A DNA stretch of 64,000 nucleotides from Alishewanella aestuarii B11 (GCF_000280055.1 NZ_ALAB01000039.1:124001-188000); one strand, 5' to 3'; counted from the stretch's first letter, positions 50,345 to 60,039 are shown. Numbers and translations are program-made. The notes: generated by a model not told the origin, from the sequence alone.

Positions 50345-51571
50345 ATGGATATTATGATCGTTGCACACCGGGTACCTTATCCGGCAGATAAGGGGGAAAA
50401 AATCCGAACCTTTCATCAGCTTAAGTATCTGGTGGAGCAAGGCTTTCAGCTAACTGTTTTTGCCCCTGTCGAGCGGCCGCAAGAGTTGGAATACGCCAGC
50501 CAACTGGCGAAAGTGCTGTCCATTAAGGTTATCACCGCCCCGTTACCCGCTGCCTGGTGGCGCAAGCTGAAGGCGCTGTGTTGCAACAGAGCGATGTCAG
50601 AAATGCATTTTTATAGTCAGGCGTTGCAACAGCAACTCAGCACCGCCGTACAGGCGTCGGCACCACGGGCGATCCTGGCTACCAGCTCGGCAATGGCACC
50701 TTATATCAGCAAAGCAGTCAGCCAGTTGGGATCAGCCAAGCGTCCACTGTTGTTGATGGATTTTATGGACCTGGATTCTGATAAATGGCGACAATACAGT
50801 GTGACGGCAGGTTGGCCGATGCGTTGGGTATACCGGCGCGAAGCTAAATTGGTGGCACAGCTGGAGCAACAGGTTTACCGCAGTTTTGATCACAGCTTCT
50901 TCATCTCAGCCAATGAGGTTGAACTTTTTGGCCAGCAACTGAGCGATACTACTAAGGTCAGTGTGCTGGCAAATGGCCTGGATACGCAGGCATTTTATCC
51001 GGCAGAGCCAAAAGCCGCTGATCAGGTCGCAGCAGCGCCGGTGTTTCTGTTTACCGGCGTGATGGACTATCTGCCGAATGAAGATGCCGTGCTTTGGTTT
51101 GTAGAGGCTATGTGGCCTTTGATTCGGCAGCGTTATCCGCAGGCAAAGTTTTATATTGCCGGTATGCAGCCAAGTAAGCGCATTCAGCAACTGGAAAAGC
51201 AGCCCGGGGTTATTGTTACCGGCTATGTCGATGACATCCTGCCGTATTATCAACAAGCTGATATTTTTGTCGGGCCTTTTCGGCTGGCGCGCGGGGTACA
51301 GAACAAGATCCTGCAGGCGATGGCGTGTGGTCTGCCTATCGTGACGACACCACTGGGTGCTGAGGGCATTGCTTGCGAGGATGGTCAGCAGTTATTAGTG
51401 GCATCGGATCCGGCACAGTTTGTTGCTGCTATTATGCATTTATTGGCTGCACCTGCTTTAAGGCAACAATTGTCTGATGCAGCTTTACAACTTATTCAGC
51501 AACACTACAGCTGGCAGGGAGTGTTAGCTCCACTATCCGCCAGTTTAACTGCGCAGCAAGGTCAGCCATGA
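50345..51571 (+). CDS. TIGR03087-type sugar transferase, PEP-CTERM/EpsH1 system associated
   Basis: 408 residues. The N-terminus MDIMIVAHRVPYPADKGEKI and FHQLKYLVEQG are characteristic of the exosortase-associated sugar transferase family. The donor domain has LLMDFMDLDSDKWRQYS, VLANGLDTQAFYPAEP, FTGVMDYLPNEDAVLWFVEA and LARGVQNKILQAMACGLPIV. It is a GT-B family 4 enzyme adding a sugar to the exopolysaccharide. An upstream in-frame ATG at 50219 lies inside the PHP gene and adds 42 unrelated residues, so I chose 50345. It overlaps the next gene by the ATGA tetranucleotide. Family and position agree, so confidence in the role is good though the sugar is unknown. Confidence 0.9.
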   Translation: MDIMIVAHRVPYPADKGEKIRTFHQLKYLVEQGFQLTVFAPVERPQELEYASQLAKVLSIKVITAPLPAAWWRKLKALCCNRAMSEMHFYSQALQQQLSTAVQASAPRAILATSSAMAPYISKAVSQLGSAKRPLLLMDFMDLDSDKWRQYSVTAGWPMRWVYRREAKLVAQLEQQVYRSFDHSFFISANEVELFGQQLSDTTKVSVLANGLDTQAFYPAEPKAADQVAAAPVFLFTGVMDYLPNEDAVLWFVEAMWPLIRQRYPQAKFYIAGMQPSKRIQQLEKQPGVIVTGYVDDILPYYQQADIFVGPFRLARGVQNKILQAMACGLPIVTTPLGAEGIACEDGQQLLVASDPAQFVAAIMHLLAAPALRQQLSDAALQLIQQHYSWQGVLAPLSASLTAQQGQP

Positions 51572-52161
51572 AAGCCTTAATCAAATCTCTGTTACTTGGG
51601 TTCATGACGTTATTGGCTTTACCGGTACTCATCGGGTTTCTATTGTTACGACCGCTCAGTCAGAAAGACAGTTTATTTGCTGGTTGCGCGCAGTTGTTGT
51701 CTTTGGTGCCGGGCAAACTCGGTAGTTATTTGCGGGTAGCGGTATACCGGTTGCTGATGCAGCATTGTGGTCCGAATTGTTATATTGGCTTTGGTGCATT
51801 GTTCTCGCAACAAAGTACGGAGCTGGCAGATGGTATTTATATTGGGCCACAGTGCAACATTGGTTTGTGTAGCATTGGTGCGAATACTTTGCTGGGTAGT
51901 GGTGTACATATTCTGAGTGGAAAAAACCAACACTATATTACTGATCCTACCAAGCCCTATAAAGATCAGGGCGGACGTTTTGAAAAAATCAGCATTGGCC
52001 AAAATTGCTGGCTCGGCAATGGTGCCATTGTGATGGCTTCGATTGGCGATGGCAGTATAGTTGGGGCTGGTGCAGTAGTTACCGAGGATGTACCGCCGGG
52101 TGTGGTAGTAGTAGGTAATCCTGCAAGAATTGTAAAGAAAGTTATTGAGTTACAGAAATAA
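51568..52161 (+). CDS. Hexapeptide-repeat acyltransferase
   Basis: 197 residues: a hydrophobic N-terminal anchor (about 5-28) and a left-handed beta-helix of hexapeptide repeats, such as IGPQCNIGLCSIGANTLLGS and ISIGQNCWLGNGAIVMASIG. It ends with VGAGAVVTEDVPPGVVVVGN, the classic serine-acetyltransferase-like cap. It most likely O-acetylates a sugar of the repeat unit at the inner membrane. Its ATG overlaps the glycosyltransferase stop, so the two are translationally coupled. An AT-rich gap of 100 bases follows. Confidence 0.88.
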   Translation: MKALIKSLLLGFMTLLALPVLIGFLLLRPLSQKDSLFAGCAQLLSLVPGKLGSYLRVAVYRLLMQHCGPNCYIGFGALFSQQSTELADGIYIGPQCNIGLCSIGANTLLGSGVHILSGKNQHYITDPTKPYKDQGGRFEKISIGQNCWLGNGAIVMASIGDGSIVGAGAVVTEDVPPGVVVVGNPARIVKKVIELQK

Positions 52162-52261
52162 ATTAAAAATAGAGTGAAGTTTTTATTTGTGTAATACGGT
52201 ATTTAATAATTGTGGTCGTCTTTTCTTGTATGTTGAAATCAACCATCAATACTGAAAATGG

Positions 52262-53497
52262 ATGTGTTCTGTGAAAAAAAAATTATTATTTATTACTCAG
52301 CAGGTTCCCTATCCACTAAATGATGGCGGAAATATTAGAACATATAACATGCTTAAAGGATTGTCATTAAATTATAGTGTGACTCTAGTCGCAAGTGTCC
52401 CAAAGTTATTAGCTAAAGATTCGTTTTTTTATGAGGCAAAAGTTTTTCTTAGTGATTTTTGTGATGAGATTTTTTTTGTCGATGATGTTAAATCTACTGA
52501 TTTGTTTTTTTTGTTGAAAACAACTTTTAGATCTATTTTAAAATTTTGCCCTATTTCAATTTCATATAATTATAATAAAAACATAATGCGTGAAGTTGAA
52601 AGGTTGTTGGGTGAAATTGATTTTGATGTCATACACCTAAATCACTTAGACACCTGGCAATACTTAAAGGATGTTAATCCTGATGTTTATGTGGCTATTG
52701 ACACTCACAATATAATGTTTGAGTTGTATGATAAATACTCAAAATTTCAAAATTCATTAATCAGGAGATTATTGAATCGTTTTGAATCCTTTATGTTCTC
52801 AATTTATGAAAAAAGGGCATTTAATAAAGTTGATGCGGTTATTTTTTGTTCTGGAAGAGAGGCGAATATTATTAGTACCTGGGGTTTGAATAGTAAAATT
52901 CATGTTGTCCCTAATGGTGTAGATACAGATTACTTTAAGTCTGATTTTGATAGCTATGGTGATAATCCAAACATAGTGGTTTTTACTGGAGCTATGAATT
53001 ACTCTCCAAATGATGATGCAGCGATATTTTTCATTAAAGAAGTGTTGCCGATTCTTAGAGAGAGAGTTGATAAAATTATTTTTTTGGTCGTAGGTAAAGA
53101 GCCGAGTAAGAAGTTGCTTGAATACGCAATGCTATGTAAAGATGTACAGGTGACAGGGCGAGTTGATGATGTGCGAGAGTATATTAAAAACTCAAAGGTT
53201 TATGTCGTTCCCATTAGAAGTGGAGCAGGTACTAGACTAAAAGTTTTAGAAGCATTTTCTATGGGTATACCAACTGTTTCAACAAGTATTGGGGCCGAGG
53301 GGATAGACTATGTAGATGGTCATAACATTTTAATAGGTGATAACCCTGTTGATATTTCCAATAATATTTTAGATATTATAAATAATAAAGAACTTTCCTT
53401 AAATCTTTCTAAGAATAGTCGTGATTTTGTTGAGAATAATTATGATTGGGAAATTATTATGAAAGTTCTTCTTGATTTTTATGGTCGTAAAATCTAA
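52262..53497 (+). CDS. Glycosyltransferase family 4-type (AT-rich, probably acquired)
   Basis: 411 residues with a GT-B fold: LFITQQVPYPLNDGGNIRTY near the N-terminus, IDTHNIMFELYDKYSKFQNS in the acceptor domain, VVPNGVDTDYFKSDF and VFTGAMNYSPNDDAAIFFIK in the donor domain, and AGTRLKVLEAFSMGIPTVST. The design is parallel to the TIGR03087-type enzyme at 50345 (VPYP near the start, the GxMxYxPNxDA motif), so the two are distant relatives. Yet the DNA is strongly AT-rich and codon use differs. The start may be ATG 52262 or GTG 52271; no clear ribosome site is visible. It sits alone between normal-composition genes, so lateral acquisition is likely. Confidence 0.87.
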   Translation: MCSVKKKLLFITQQVPYPLNDGGNIRTYNMLKGLSLNYSVTLVASVPKLLAKDSFFYEAKVFLSDFCDEIFFVDDVKSTDLFFLLKTTFRSILKFCPISISYNYNKNIMREVERLLGEIDFDVIHLNHLDTWQYLKDVNPDVYVAIDTHNIMFELYDKYSKFQNSLIRRLLNRFESFMFSIYEKRAFNKVDAVIFCSGREANIISTWGLNSKIHVVPNGVDTDYFKSDFDSYGDNPNIVVFTGAMNYSPNDDAAIFFIKEVLPILRERVDKIIFLVVGKEPSKKLLEYAMLCKDVQVTGRVDDVREYIKNSKVYVVPIRSGAGTRLKVLEAFSMGIPTVSTSIGAEGIDYVDGHNILIGDNPVDISNNILDIINNKELSLNLSKNSRDFVENNYDWEIIMKVLLDFYGRKI

Positions 53498-53535
53498 AAA
53501 ATTTTATTAATTTAATCACAATGTAGGGAAATATC

Positions 53536-54654
53536 ATGTCAGTCAAGGTGTTGCATTTAATCTGTCCAACAGGCTATTACGGTGCAGAGCGGTGGATAAG
53601 TGCGCTACTGTCGGTGCCACCCAGTGCCAATATCGAACAACACTTAGCCATTACAGAGGAACCCGGTGTTTGTGATGAAGTATTGCAGCGTTGTGCTTTA
53701 CCTGTAGAACGGCAACACCGTATTGCCATGTCTTCTAAATTTGATTTACGTGCTATCAAAGGTTTGGTTGAGCTTATTCGCCAGCAACACGTTGATATTA
53801 TTCATACTCATGGTTATAAATCAGACATTCTGGGCGCGATTGCTGCCAGATGGGCTGGTATAGCCTCAGTATGTACGCCACATGGTTTCGAAAACTCAAC
53901 CGATAAAAGACTGCGTGCATATATGTGGCTGGGGGGCAAAGCTTTTCATTGGTTTGATTGGGTTTGCCCGTTATCGCCGGATATTCTACAAACATTGTTA
54001 ACTCAATACCGGGTTAATCCTGCTAAAGTTCGCTTGATTAGTAACGGAGTGGATCTAGCCGAGGTTGAACGTGGCAGGCAGCAGCCTGCCGCCAAAAGTA
54101 GCCATGATTTTACCATTGGTTATATTGGTCAGCTGATTAGCCGTAAAAATATTAGCGCAACGCTGGAAGCTTTTGCCTTATTACAAAAGCAGGTGCCGCA
54201 AAGTCGCTTACTACTGATTGGTGATGGTGAGGAGCGACAGCGATTAACTGAGCTGGCACACCAGCTTGGGGTGGCGCAAAAAGTAGAGTTTCTTGGTTTT
54301 CGTGATGACCGCTTGCAGCTGCTGCCAACCTTTGACTGTTTTGTGATGACATCCAGCTTGGAAGGGATCCCTCGTTGTTTAATGGAAGCGATGGCAGCCA
54401 GGGTCTGCGTGACAGCCTTTAATATTCCTGGCGTTGATCAGTTGATTACGCACGGTGAAACCGGCTTGCTGGCAGAGTATGGCGATACGGCAGCCTTGTG
54501 TCAGCATTGGTTGGATCTGCTGGCCGCACCTGAGCGCAAGCTACAGCTGGCGCAAGCTGGCCAACACTACGTGTATCAACACTTCTCAGCGCAGGCAATG
54601 GAGCAGGCTTATAGCAAGCTTTATCAGGAGTTAGTGTGCCAGCCTCTGTCTTAA
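53536..54654 (+). CDS. Glycosyltransferase family 4
   Basis: 372 residues, GT-B: LHLICPTGYYGAERWISALL at the N-terminus, HTHGYKSDILGAIAARWAG, TPHGFENSTDKRLRAYM, then LISNGVDLAEVERG and IGYIGQLISRKN in the donor domain, and SLEGIPRCLMEAMAARVCVT as the conserved donor motif. A TAGGGA site lies 8 bases before the ATG. Base composition returns to normal here. Its last 24 bases overlap the 3' end of the convergent flippase gene (54631-54654), a real tail-to-tail overlap since both frames are well supported. The acceptor and donor sugars are unknown. Confidence 0.88.
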   Translation: MSVKVLHLICPTGYYGAERWISALLSVPPSANIEQHLAITEEPGVCDEVLQRCALPVERQHRIAMSSKFDLRAIKGLVELIRQQHVDIIHTHGYKSDILGAIAARWAGIASVCTPHGFENSTDKRLRAYMWLGGKAFHWFDWVCPLSPDILQTLLTQYRVNPAKVRLISNGVDLAEVERGRQQPAAKSSHDFTIGYIGQLISRKNISATLEAFALLQKQVPQSRLLLIGDGEERQRLTELAHQLGVAQKVEFLGFRDDRLQLLPTFDCFVMTSSLEGIPRCLMEAMAARVCVTAFNIPGVDQLITHGETGLLAEYGDTAALCQHWLDLLAAPERKLQLAQAGQHYVYQHFSAQAMEQAYSKLYQELVCQPLS

Positions 54655-56094
54655 CCAACGGAACCCCTGCTGTAGCGGCTGGGCTAACTGCTGGCATTCC
54701 AGAATACGATGCCGCAGTGCCAGCGTAAGCAAGATCAGAGTAATAGCATAAGCACTAAAATAGCAGCTGATGCGCAGCGCTAGCTCCAGCAACGGCTGCG
54801 TCGGTCTCTCTGCTATCAATAGCTCGGTAAGCTGCCAACAACCCAGCGCCAGTAAGAGATAGGGTAGGGTGAGCAATGCCAGACGTAACAAGCCAAACTG
54901 ACAGTGGCGCTGTAACAGCAGCAGCAGTGCCAGCGTGGTCAGGATGGCGATCAGGGCTCTGAGCCGGGCCATTTCAAGCAGTGCCGCAGTTGGGATCAGC
55001 ACTAACAGTGCGACCACCAGCAGCGTTGACCAGAGATCAAACCAGAACAGTAATTTGCTGCGTCCGGTAGCTAGCGTTGCATTACTGAGCAAATCGAACA
55101 GACAAAATGTCAGAAAAAAGCAAGCAAAGGGCACCAGCAAGCCGCTATAGCTTAGCCACTGCGATCCCAGCAAAGTGCTGACTATTAAGGCCGGATAGGC
55201 CATGGCGAAGAGGGTGATCGGCAGCAGTAATAACAACAGCAGTAGCAAACTGAGTCGCAAACGGTAGCCTTCCGCGGTTTTATCACGTGCTATTGCCGCC
55301 TGTAACGGTTGGCTACAGGGAATGATCAGCGCAATTGCCGGCAGGATACTCAGTTCACGCAACAGATTGTAACCGCCGAGGGCTGCTGTATCGAAACGGC
55401 GGGAAACCAGGATATTGTCGGCCTGGAAGCGACAAAAACCGATAAAACCCCGTAACATGATCCATTTTGAAAAATGCCATTGTGCACTCAGCTGCTGTAG
55501 CTGCCAGCGCGGCTTAAAGTGACATACCAGATAACTGCCGCCGGAATAAACCAAGGCCGAAACCAGCGCCCCGATGATCACCGGCCAGGCGCTGGGATAT
55601 AACCAGGCCAGGGTAACGGTAACCAAAAACGCCAGTAGCTTTTGGAGCAGACTAAGCAGCAATACCGGCCGGTAGTTTAACTCCCGCGCGAATTGCAGCA
55701 GTTGTGGGTTTTGCAGGGCTTTTATCGGGAGTACCAGGCTGGCGACCTGCAACGTTTGCTGCAGTTCTGGCATGCGAAAATAGTCAGCCAGTAGTGGTGA
55801 TAACAATATCAATAGCAGACAAGCGCCGCTCTTTAGCAGCAAATCGAAGCTCCAGGCAGTATGCAAATCCTCTGCGGTAAGCTCACGTTTTTGCAGGGTG
55901 TAATGTTCGTTACCAGCGTCGGCGATATTTTCAAACAACATGAGGCAAATCATCACCATGGCAACCACGCCAAAGTGCTCTGGCAATAGCAGCCGCGCCA
56001 GGATCAAGGTGGAAACAAAGCCTAAGCTCTTTTGAAACAGCTGGATCAACGCCAGGATGGCGGAACTTTGTAAGACACCACGGCTAACGCTCAT
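54631..56094 (-). CDS. Oligosaccharide flippase, Wzx/MATE type
   Basis: A 487-residue membrane protein with about 12-14 hydrophobic spans. The N-terminus MSVSRGVLQSSAILALIQLF and LARLLLPEHFGVVAMVMICL, together with GFCRFQADNILVSRRFDTAA, are typical of the polysaccharide biosynthesis transporter family. It is only distantly related to the two paralogues at 33187 and 41109. Its start overlaps the end of the exosortase A gene by 11 bases, so it is translated from the same mRNA as xrtA, the deacetylase and the initiating transferase. It is therefore the best candidate for the core flippase of the XrtA polysaccharide. Confidence 0.88.
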   Translation of the reverse strand: MSVSRGVLQSSAILALIQLFQKSLGFVSTLILARLLLPEHFGVVAMVMICLMLFENIADAGNEHYTLQKRELTAEDLHTAWSFDLLLKSGACLLLILLSPLLADYFRMPELQQTLQVASLVLPIKALQNPQLLQFARELNYRPVLLLSLLQKLLAFLVTVTLAWLYPSAWPVIIGALVSALVYSGGSYLVCHFKPRWQLQQLSAQWHFSKWIMLRGFIGFCRFQADNILVSRRFDTAALGGYNLLRELSILPAIALIIPCSQPLQAAIARDKTAEGYRLRLSLLLLLLLLLPITLFAMAYPALIVSTLLGSQWLSYSGLLVPFACFFLTFCLFDLLSNATLATGRSKLLFWFDLWSTLLVVALLVLIPTAALLEMARLRALIAILTTLALLLLLQRHCQFGLLRLALLTLPYLLLALGCWQLTELLIAERPTQPLLELALRISCYFSAYAITLILLTLALRHRILECQQLAQPLQQGFRWLRQRLAH

Positions 56095-57556
56095 TGGCGA
56101 TGGTCTGCTGCAAAGTATGGCGCGCCTGTTCGAGTTGCTGCTGCCGGCTTAGCGGTTCCGGTTGCATGCTGGAAACCGCAAAGACTTCAGCTGCCTCATG
56201 CCGTTGCAACCATAAGAATTTCAGTTGTAACAGTTTGAACATGACTCTGCTATTAGTTTGATAGCTACCCAACTGATACCAGAACTGGACTTCCCTAACC
56301 TGGCCTTGCGGATTAACCAACTCCAGTACACCGTAACTTTGCAGTAAGGTGCCTTCCCGGCGGGCATGCCGGATGGACCAGTGCTCCAGATTGAATAGGG
56401 TATTGTGCCAGGTGATCAGGTCGCCTTGCTGCTGACGATTGGCATAGGTCGCGTAGAAAAACTCTATACCCTCAGCGCTCTGCCAATGATCCCGGCTTAA
56501 ACCATCGTAGAATTGGATGCCCCAGGGTGCTCTGGTCTCTGGCGGGGGCACGCTGCTAAACAAGCGTGCTGCCGTCTCCGGTGTGGCTACCGCAGGCAGG
56601 GTTTTACTGAGCAGTCCTGCCAGGCTAAGTGGCAGTACTAGCGCGATAGCCGCAAGCTTAAAAGAGTGGCTGGTTGCTACTGGTACCTCAGCAACCTGCG
56701 CTGGATTATCGTCACTGAATTTAGCGCCTAACCAGAACGAGCAGAACATAACAATAAAGAATACCAGCCAGCCATAGTAGTAATGATCAGCGCCAAAGCC
56801 ATAGGCCATTTGAGATTTCTCGCCAATCACCACCAATAAGAAAGCACGGATACCGTTCGCCAGAATTGAAAGTAGCAGTACCAGCGCAATAAAAAGCACT
56901 GCCTTATACAGCCGGTGATAATGCAGATAGGCGAATAAACAGGACAGCACTAAACTGCTGAGTAGAAAGTTCAGGCCAGAGCAGGCCACTGCGACTTCAA
57001 ATACGGCAGAAGCAGTGTGTAAGTACAGACCGTCGCGATAGACTGGCATATTGATCAGCTGCAACATGGCGACCACCAGGTCAGCAGTGATTTGTTGCAG
57101 AACAGGATTGGCCGCTTCGCCAAACGGGACCAGAAAGATGAGAAAGCCGATCGGAAACCAGCAATAGCGCATAAAGCGATGTCCGAGCAGGCTCCAGATC
57201 AGCAGTTGCAGGTAGAACACCGCGGCAAACTGGCTGACAAAATTAATGTTGATACTGTAGGCGAGTAACCAGATCAGCAATAAGGGTAGTGCCAGGATTG
57301 CAGGTAATACAGTCGGTTCAGGTTGTAGCCTGCTTAATTGCTGACGCTGACGATACAACAACCATAAACTGATTGGTGCTATCAGATAGCCATGCATATA
57401 GGTTTCGGAATGACGCCAGATCAACTCCATACTTTGCAGGGTAGGCCAGAACACCAGTAAATATAGCGCGGTAAGGCTTGTTAACAGCAACGTAAATGGC
57501 AGGATTGGCCTTTGCTGGGTCAGGGGCGTGCTTAGCGGCATTCCATGCTGGGTCAT
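56084..57556 (-). CDS. xrtA: Exosortase A with fused EpsI domain
   Basis: 490 residues. The N-terminal exosortase part (about 20-290) has eight or so membrane spans and the transpeptidase triad Cys192 in VAVACSGLNF, Arg237 in LANGIRAFL and His258 in GADHYYYGW. The C-terminal periplasmic EpsI-like part (about 300-490) includes GLSRDHWQSAEGIEFFYATY. Exosortase A recognises the PEP-CTERM signal at the C-terminus of exported proteins and cleaves or transfers them, coupled to exopolysaccharide production. Two substrates are encoded at 21283 and 22501. The start ATG at 57556 lies 18 bases after the deacetylase stop with GGA upstream. The EpsI fusion is the usual XrtA form. Confidence 0.95.
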   Translation of the reverse strand: MTQHGMPLSTPLTQQRPILPFTLLLTSLTALYLLVFWPTLQSMELIWRHSETYMHGYLIAPISLWLLYRQRQQLSRLQPEPTVLPAILALPLLLIWLLAYSININFVSQFAAVFYLQLLIWSLLGHRFMRYCWFPIGFLIFLVPFGEAANPVLQQITADLVVAMLQLINMPVYRDGLYLHTASAVFEVAVACSGLNFLLSSLVLSCLFAYLHYHRLYKAVLFIALVLLLSILANGIRAFLLVVIGEKSQMAYGFGADHYYYGWLVFFIVMFCSFWLGAKFSDDNPAQVAEVPVATSHSFKLAAIALVLPLSLAGLLSKTLPAVATPETAARLFSSVPPPETRAPWGIQFYDGLSRDHWQSAEGIEFFYATYANRQQQGDLITWHNTLFNLEHWSIRHARREGTLLQSYGVLELVNPQGQVREVQFWYQLGSYQTNSRVMFKLLQLKFLWLQRHEAAEVFAVSSMQPEPLSRQQQLEQARHTLQQTIANER

Positions 57557-57574
57557 CGCGCAATCCGAACGTTA

Positions 57575-58432
57575 TTAAGGTTGTTGGTGATAGCGGTCAA
57601 AAACCTGCTTTACCGTATTCCATTGATAATCCTGCAACAGGGCGGTCAGCTTGGCTTCCATTTTCCCCAGATTGACATAGTGGCGGAATTTGGACTTTGC
57701 GCTGGCATCCCGGATCCGGGGTTGTCCCGGATCAATTTCCCAAGGGTGGAAATAAAACATGTAAGGCGAGCTGCTGCTGTTAAGATAGCGATTAATCAAA
57801 CGTTTACTCAGCCAATAGGGCAGCAACCTGAAATACCCACCACCGGCGACCGGTAACTGTTTGCCTGCCAGATTCAGGATTGGCATCGGACATTCCCAAA
57901 TCCCTTCTGGCCGCATATAGGGTTGTTGCGGCCAATCCGGAGTTCCATATAAATCATGTTTTACCGGGTAAGTACTGGAGCTGTAGAGGTAACCTGCAGC
58001 TTTGAGTTCTGCAAAAGCCCACTCATTGGTCTTATCGATAGAAAAACTAGGCGCCCGGTAACCGAACACAGCGGCACCGGTGATATCTTCCAGTAACTTT
58101 TTTGTGTCGGTAACATCAGCTGCGAATTCACTGCGGCTTTGCTGCGTTGCTTTGGTATGGTTGTAACCGTGACTGGCCACTTCATGGCCCGCCTCGTGGA
58201 TAGCTCTGACCAACTGTGGGTAGCGCTCGGCTACCCAACCCAGCAAAAAGAATGTCGCCTGCGCTTGCTGCTCAGCAAACATTTCCAATAGGCGATAAGT
58301 ATTTTGTTCAACCCGTACTGGCATCTTAGGCCAGTCACTACTTTTAATATTGTTCTCAAAGGCGGCAACGTGGAAATAGTCCTCAACGTCTACCGTAAGA
58401 GCACTCATAGTCTGTGACAACGATTTAGTCAC
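57575..58432 (-). CDS. XrtA system polysaccharide deacetylase (DUF3473 type)
   Basis: 285 residues matching the PEP-CTERM-associated deacetylase family. SALTVDVEDYFHVAAFENNI carries the catalytic/metal Asp residues, ATFFLLGWVAERYPQLVRAI follows, HEVASHGYNHTK carries the metal-binding His pair, and YRAPSFSIDKTNEWAF and PYMFYFHPWEIDPGQPRI complete the set. The C-terminal DUF3473 part is characteristic of exosortase loci. It probably de-N-acetylates the polymer. It is encoded between the initiating sugar transferase (2-base gap) and xrtA, on one polycistronic minus-strand unit. Confidence 0.93.
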   Translation of the reverse strand: MTKSLSQTMSALTVDVEDYFHVAAFENNIKSSDWPKMPVRVEQNTYRLLEMFAEQQAQATFFLLGWVAERYPQLVRAIHEAGHEVASHGYNHTKATQQSRSEFAADVTDTKKLLEDITGAAVFGYRAPSFSIDKTNEWAFAELKAAGYLYSSSTYPVKHDLYGTPDWPQQPYMRPEGIWECPMPILNLAGKQLPVAGGGYFRLLPYWLSKRLINRYLNSSSSPYMFYFHPWEIDPGQPRIRDASAKSKFRHYVNLGKMEAKLTALLQDYQWNTVKQVFDRYHQQP

Positions 58433-58434
58433 GA

Positions 58435-59847
58435 TTAGCGCCCTTTTCCAAAAATTACGATTTCGACAGTTCGGATTAAAATAGTCAGATCGAGCAACAA
58501 ACTGCGGTGCTTGATGTAATACAAATCAAACTTTAGCTTCTCCAGTGCATCCTCGGCAGTAGAGCCATAGGGATACTTAAGCTGTGCCCAGCCGGTTAAA
58601 CCCGGACGGACATTATGGCGCTGTGCATAGTAGGGGATATCTTTAGCCAGTTGGCTGACAAATTCCGGACGTTCCGGCCTCGGGCCAACAAATCCCATTT
58701 CGCCTTTAAGCACATTAAACAGCTGTGGTAACTCGTCAATGCGGTACTTGCGGATCACCCGTCCTACCCTCGTTACCCGGTCATCATTAGTACTGGCCCA
58801 TTGGGCGCCATTTTTCTCGGCATCAACCCGCATACTGCGGAATTTAATAATTTGAAACGGCTGGCCGTCAAAGCCAACCCGGGTTTGCCGGTATAGGATC
58901 GGTGCACCGGTTCGCCGACCGTCTTCCAGGTAGATGAGCAGGGCGGTAATCAGCATGATAGGCCAAGCCAGTACCAGTGTGATTAATGCCAGTAGTGCAT
59001 TAAGCCGGTAATCCAGATTCGTTTTGAAGCGCTGGCTTCGGGCCAAGCCATTTGAATAAATGACCCAGCTGGGATAGATAAGATTTACTGCGATTTGACC
59101 CGTTTCACTCTCGATGAAATCCAGGATGTCAGTGACGTCAATGCCGCGAGTTTTACATTTGAATAACAGATCAACCGGCAACATATTGCGTCGCTCATCA
59201 CAAGCAATCACCAGTTGATGAATGTCATTGCGCTCTGCGTAATCAAATAAATTTTGTAAGTAGTCAATTTCCAGTAGTTTATCTTCTGGTATAAAGCCGG
59301 GTTTATCGCCTTCAATTTTGACAAAACCAACCAGGTTAAAATAACGACGATCAACAGTGCGGCGCATCCGGCGCTCGATAATGGCAGCTCGTTCACCTGC
59401 GCCCAACACTAACACATTGCGGCGGCTTAATTGCGATAAATCATGATATTGAAACAGAGCTCTGAATGCAGCAACAAATACCACAGCTAACAGACAGCTG
59501 AATAATAAAGTGAACACGCCGGGGCTGAGCGAACTGAATAGGTTAAAGACTATGACTTCAAGTAACAAAAAGTTAAAACACTGCGTCAGCAGTACCCGCT
59601 TTAACACTCCTGAATGTGACTCGCGTAGTTTTTGGTCGTACAATCCAAGCGACAATGAGCACAGCATGGTGCCACAGATGAAAATAACGGTAAATACCAG
59701 TTGCCATTCAAGCGTGAGTGGGTCTACCAACGCTGATAGCTCGGCAAGGTTGTAACCTAGGTGGCAGGCGAGAATAATGAGACTAAGCTCACCGAAGATC
59801 AAAATCTTATCTGAGACTTTGGAACGGTGACTCCTTGCGTTGAGCAT
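58435..59847 (-). CDS. Initiating sugar transferase, PEP-CTERM system type (EpsB-like)
   Basis: A 470-residue polyisoprenyl-phosphate hexose-1-phosphate transferase. Four N-terminal membrane spans precede a Rossmann-like region with NVLVLGAGERAAIIERRMRR, another membrane helix (ALLALITLVLAWPIMLITAL), and the Bac_transf catalytic domain with FQIIKFRSMRVDAEKNG, IRKYRIDELPQLFNVLKGEM, GFVGPRPERPEFV and HNVRPGLTGWAQLKYPYG. It starts the repeat unit on undecaprenyl phosphate at the inner membrane. The family is specifically tied to XrtA loci. First gene of the minus-strand unit; the ATG follows AAGGAAG. A divergent 223-base promoter region separates it from the export gene. Confidence 0.94.
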   Translation of the reverse strand: MLNARSHRSKVSDKILIFGELSLIILACHLGYNLAELSALVDPLTLEWQLVFTVIFICGTMLCSLSLGLYDQKLRESHSGVLKRVLLTQCFNFLLLEVIVFNLFSSLSPGVFTLLFSCLLAVVFVAAFRALFQYHDLSQLSRRNVLVLGAGERAAIIERRMRRTVDRRYFNLVGFVKIEGDKPGFIPEDKLLEIDYLQNLFDYAERNDIHQLVIACDERRNMLPVDLLFKCKTRGIDVTDILDFIESETGQIAVNLIYPSWVIYSNGLARSQRFKTNLDYRLNALLALITLVLAWPIMLITALLIYLEDGRRTGAPILYRQTRVGFDGQPFQIIKFRSMRVDAEKNGAQWASTNDDRVTRVGRVIRKYRIDELPQLFNVLKGEMGFVGPRPERPEFVSQLAKDIPYYAQRHNVRPGLTGWAQLKYPYGSTAEDALEKLKFDLYYIKHRSLLLDLTILIRTVEIVIFGKGR

Positions 59848-60039
59848 AAAACTTCCTTGAACCTTAACAACCTACAGCCTGTTATATTACATCCGGCCAG
59901 CTTTTTCTGATCTAAACATACTTGACAGTTAGCTTAAGCTGCCTGATGCTTAATTTAGCTGAATTACAGCTTAATTTCTAGTCGGGAATTTAAATAAAAT
60001 ATATAAAAAGTGCAGCCAAACGACTATCTTTTGGTTATA

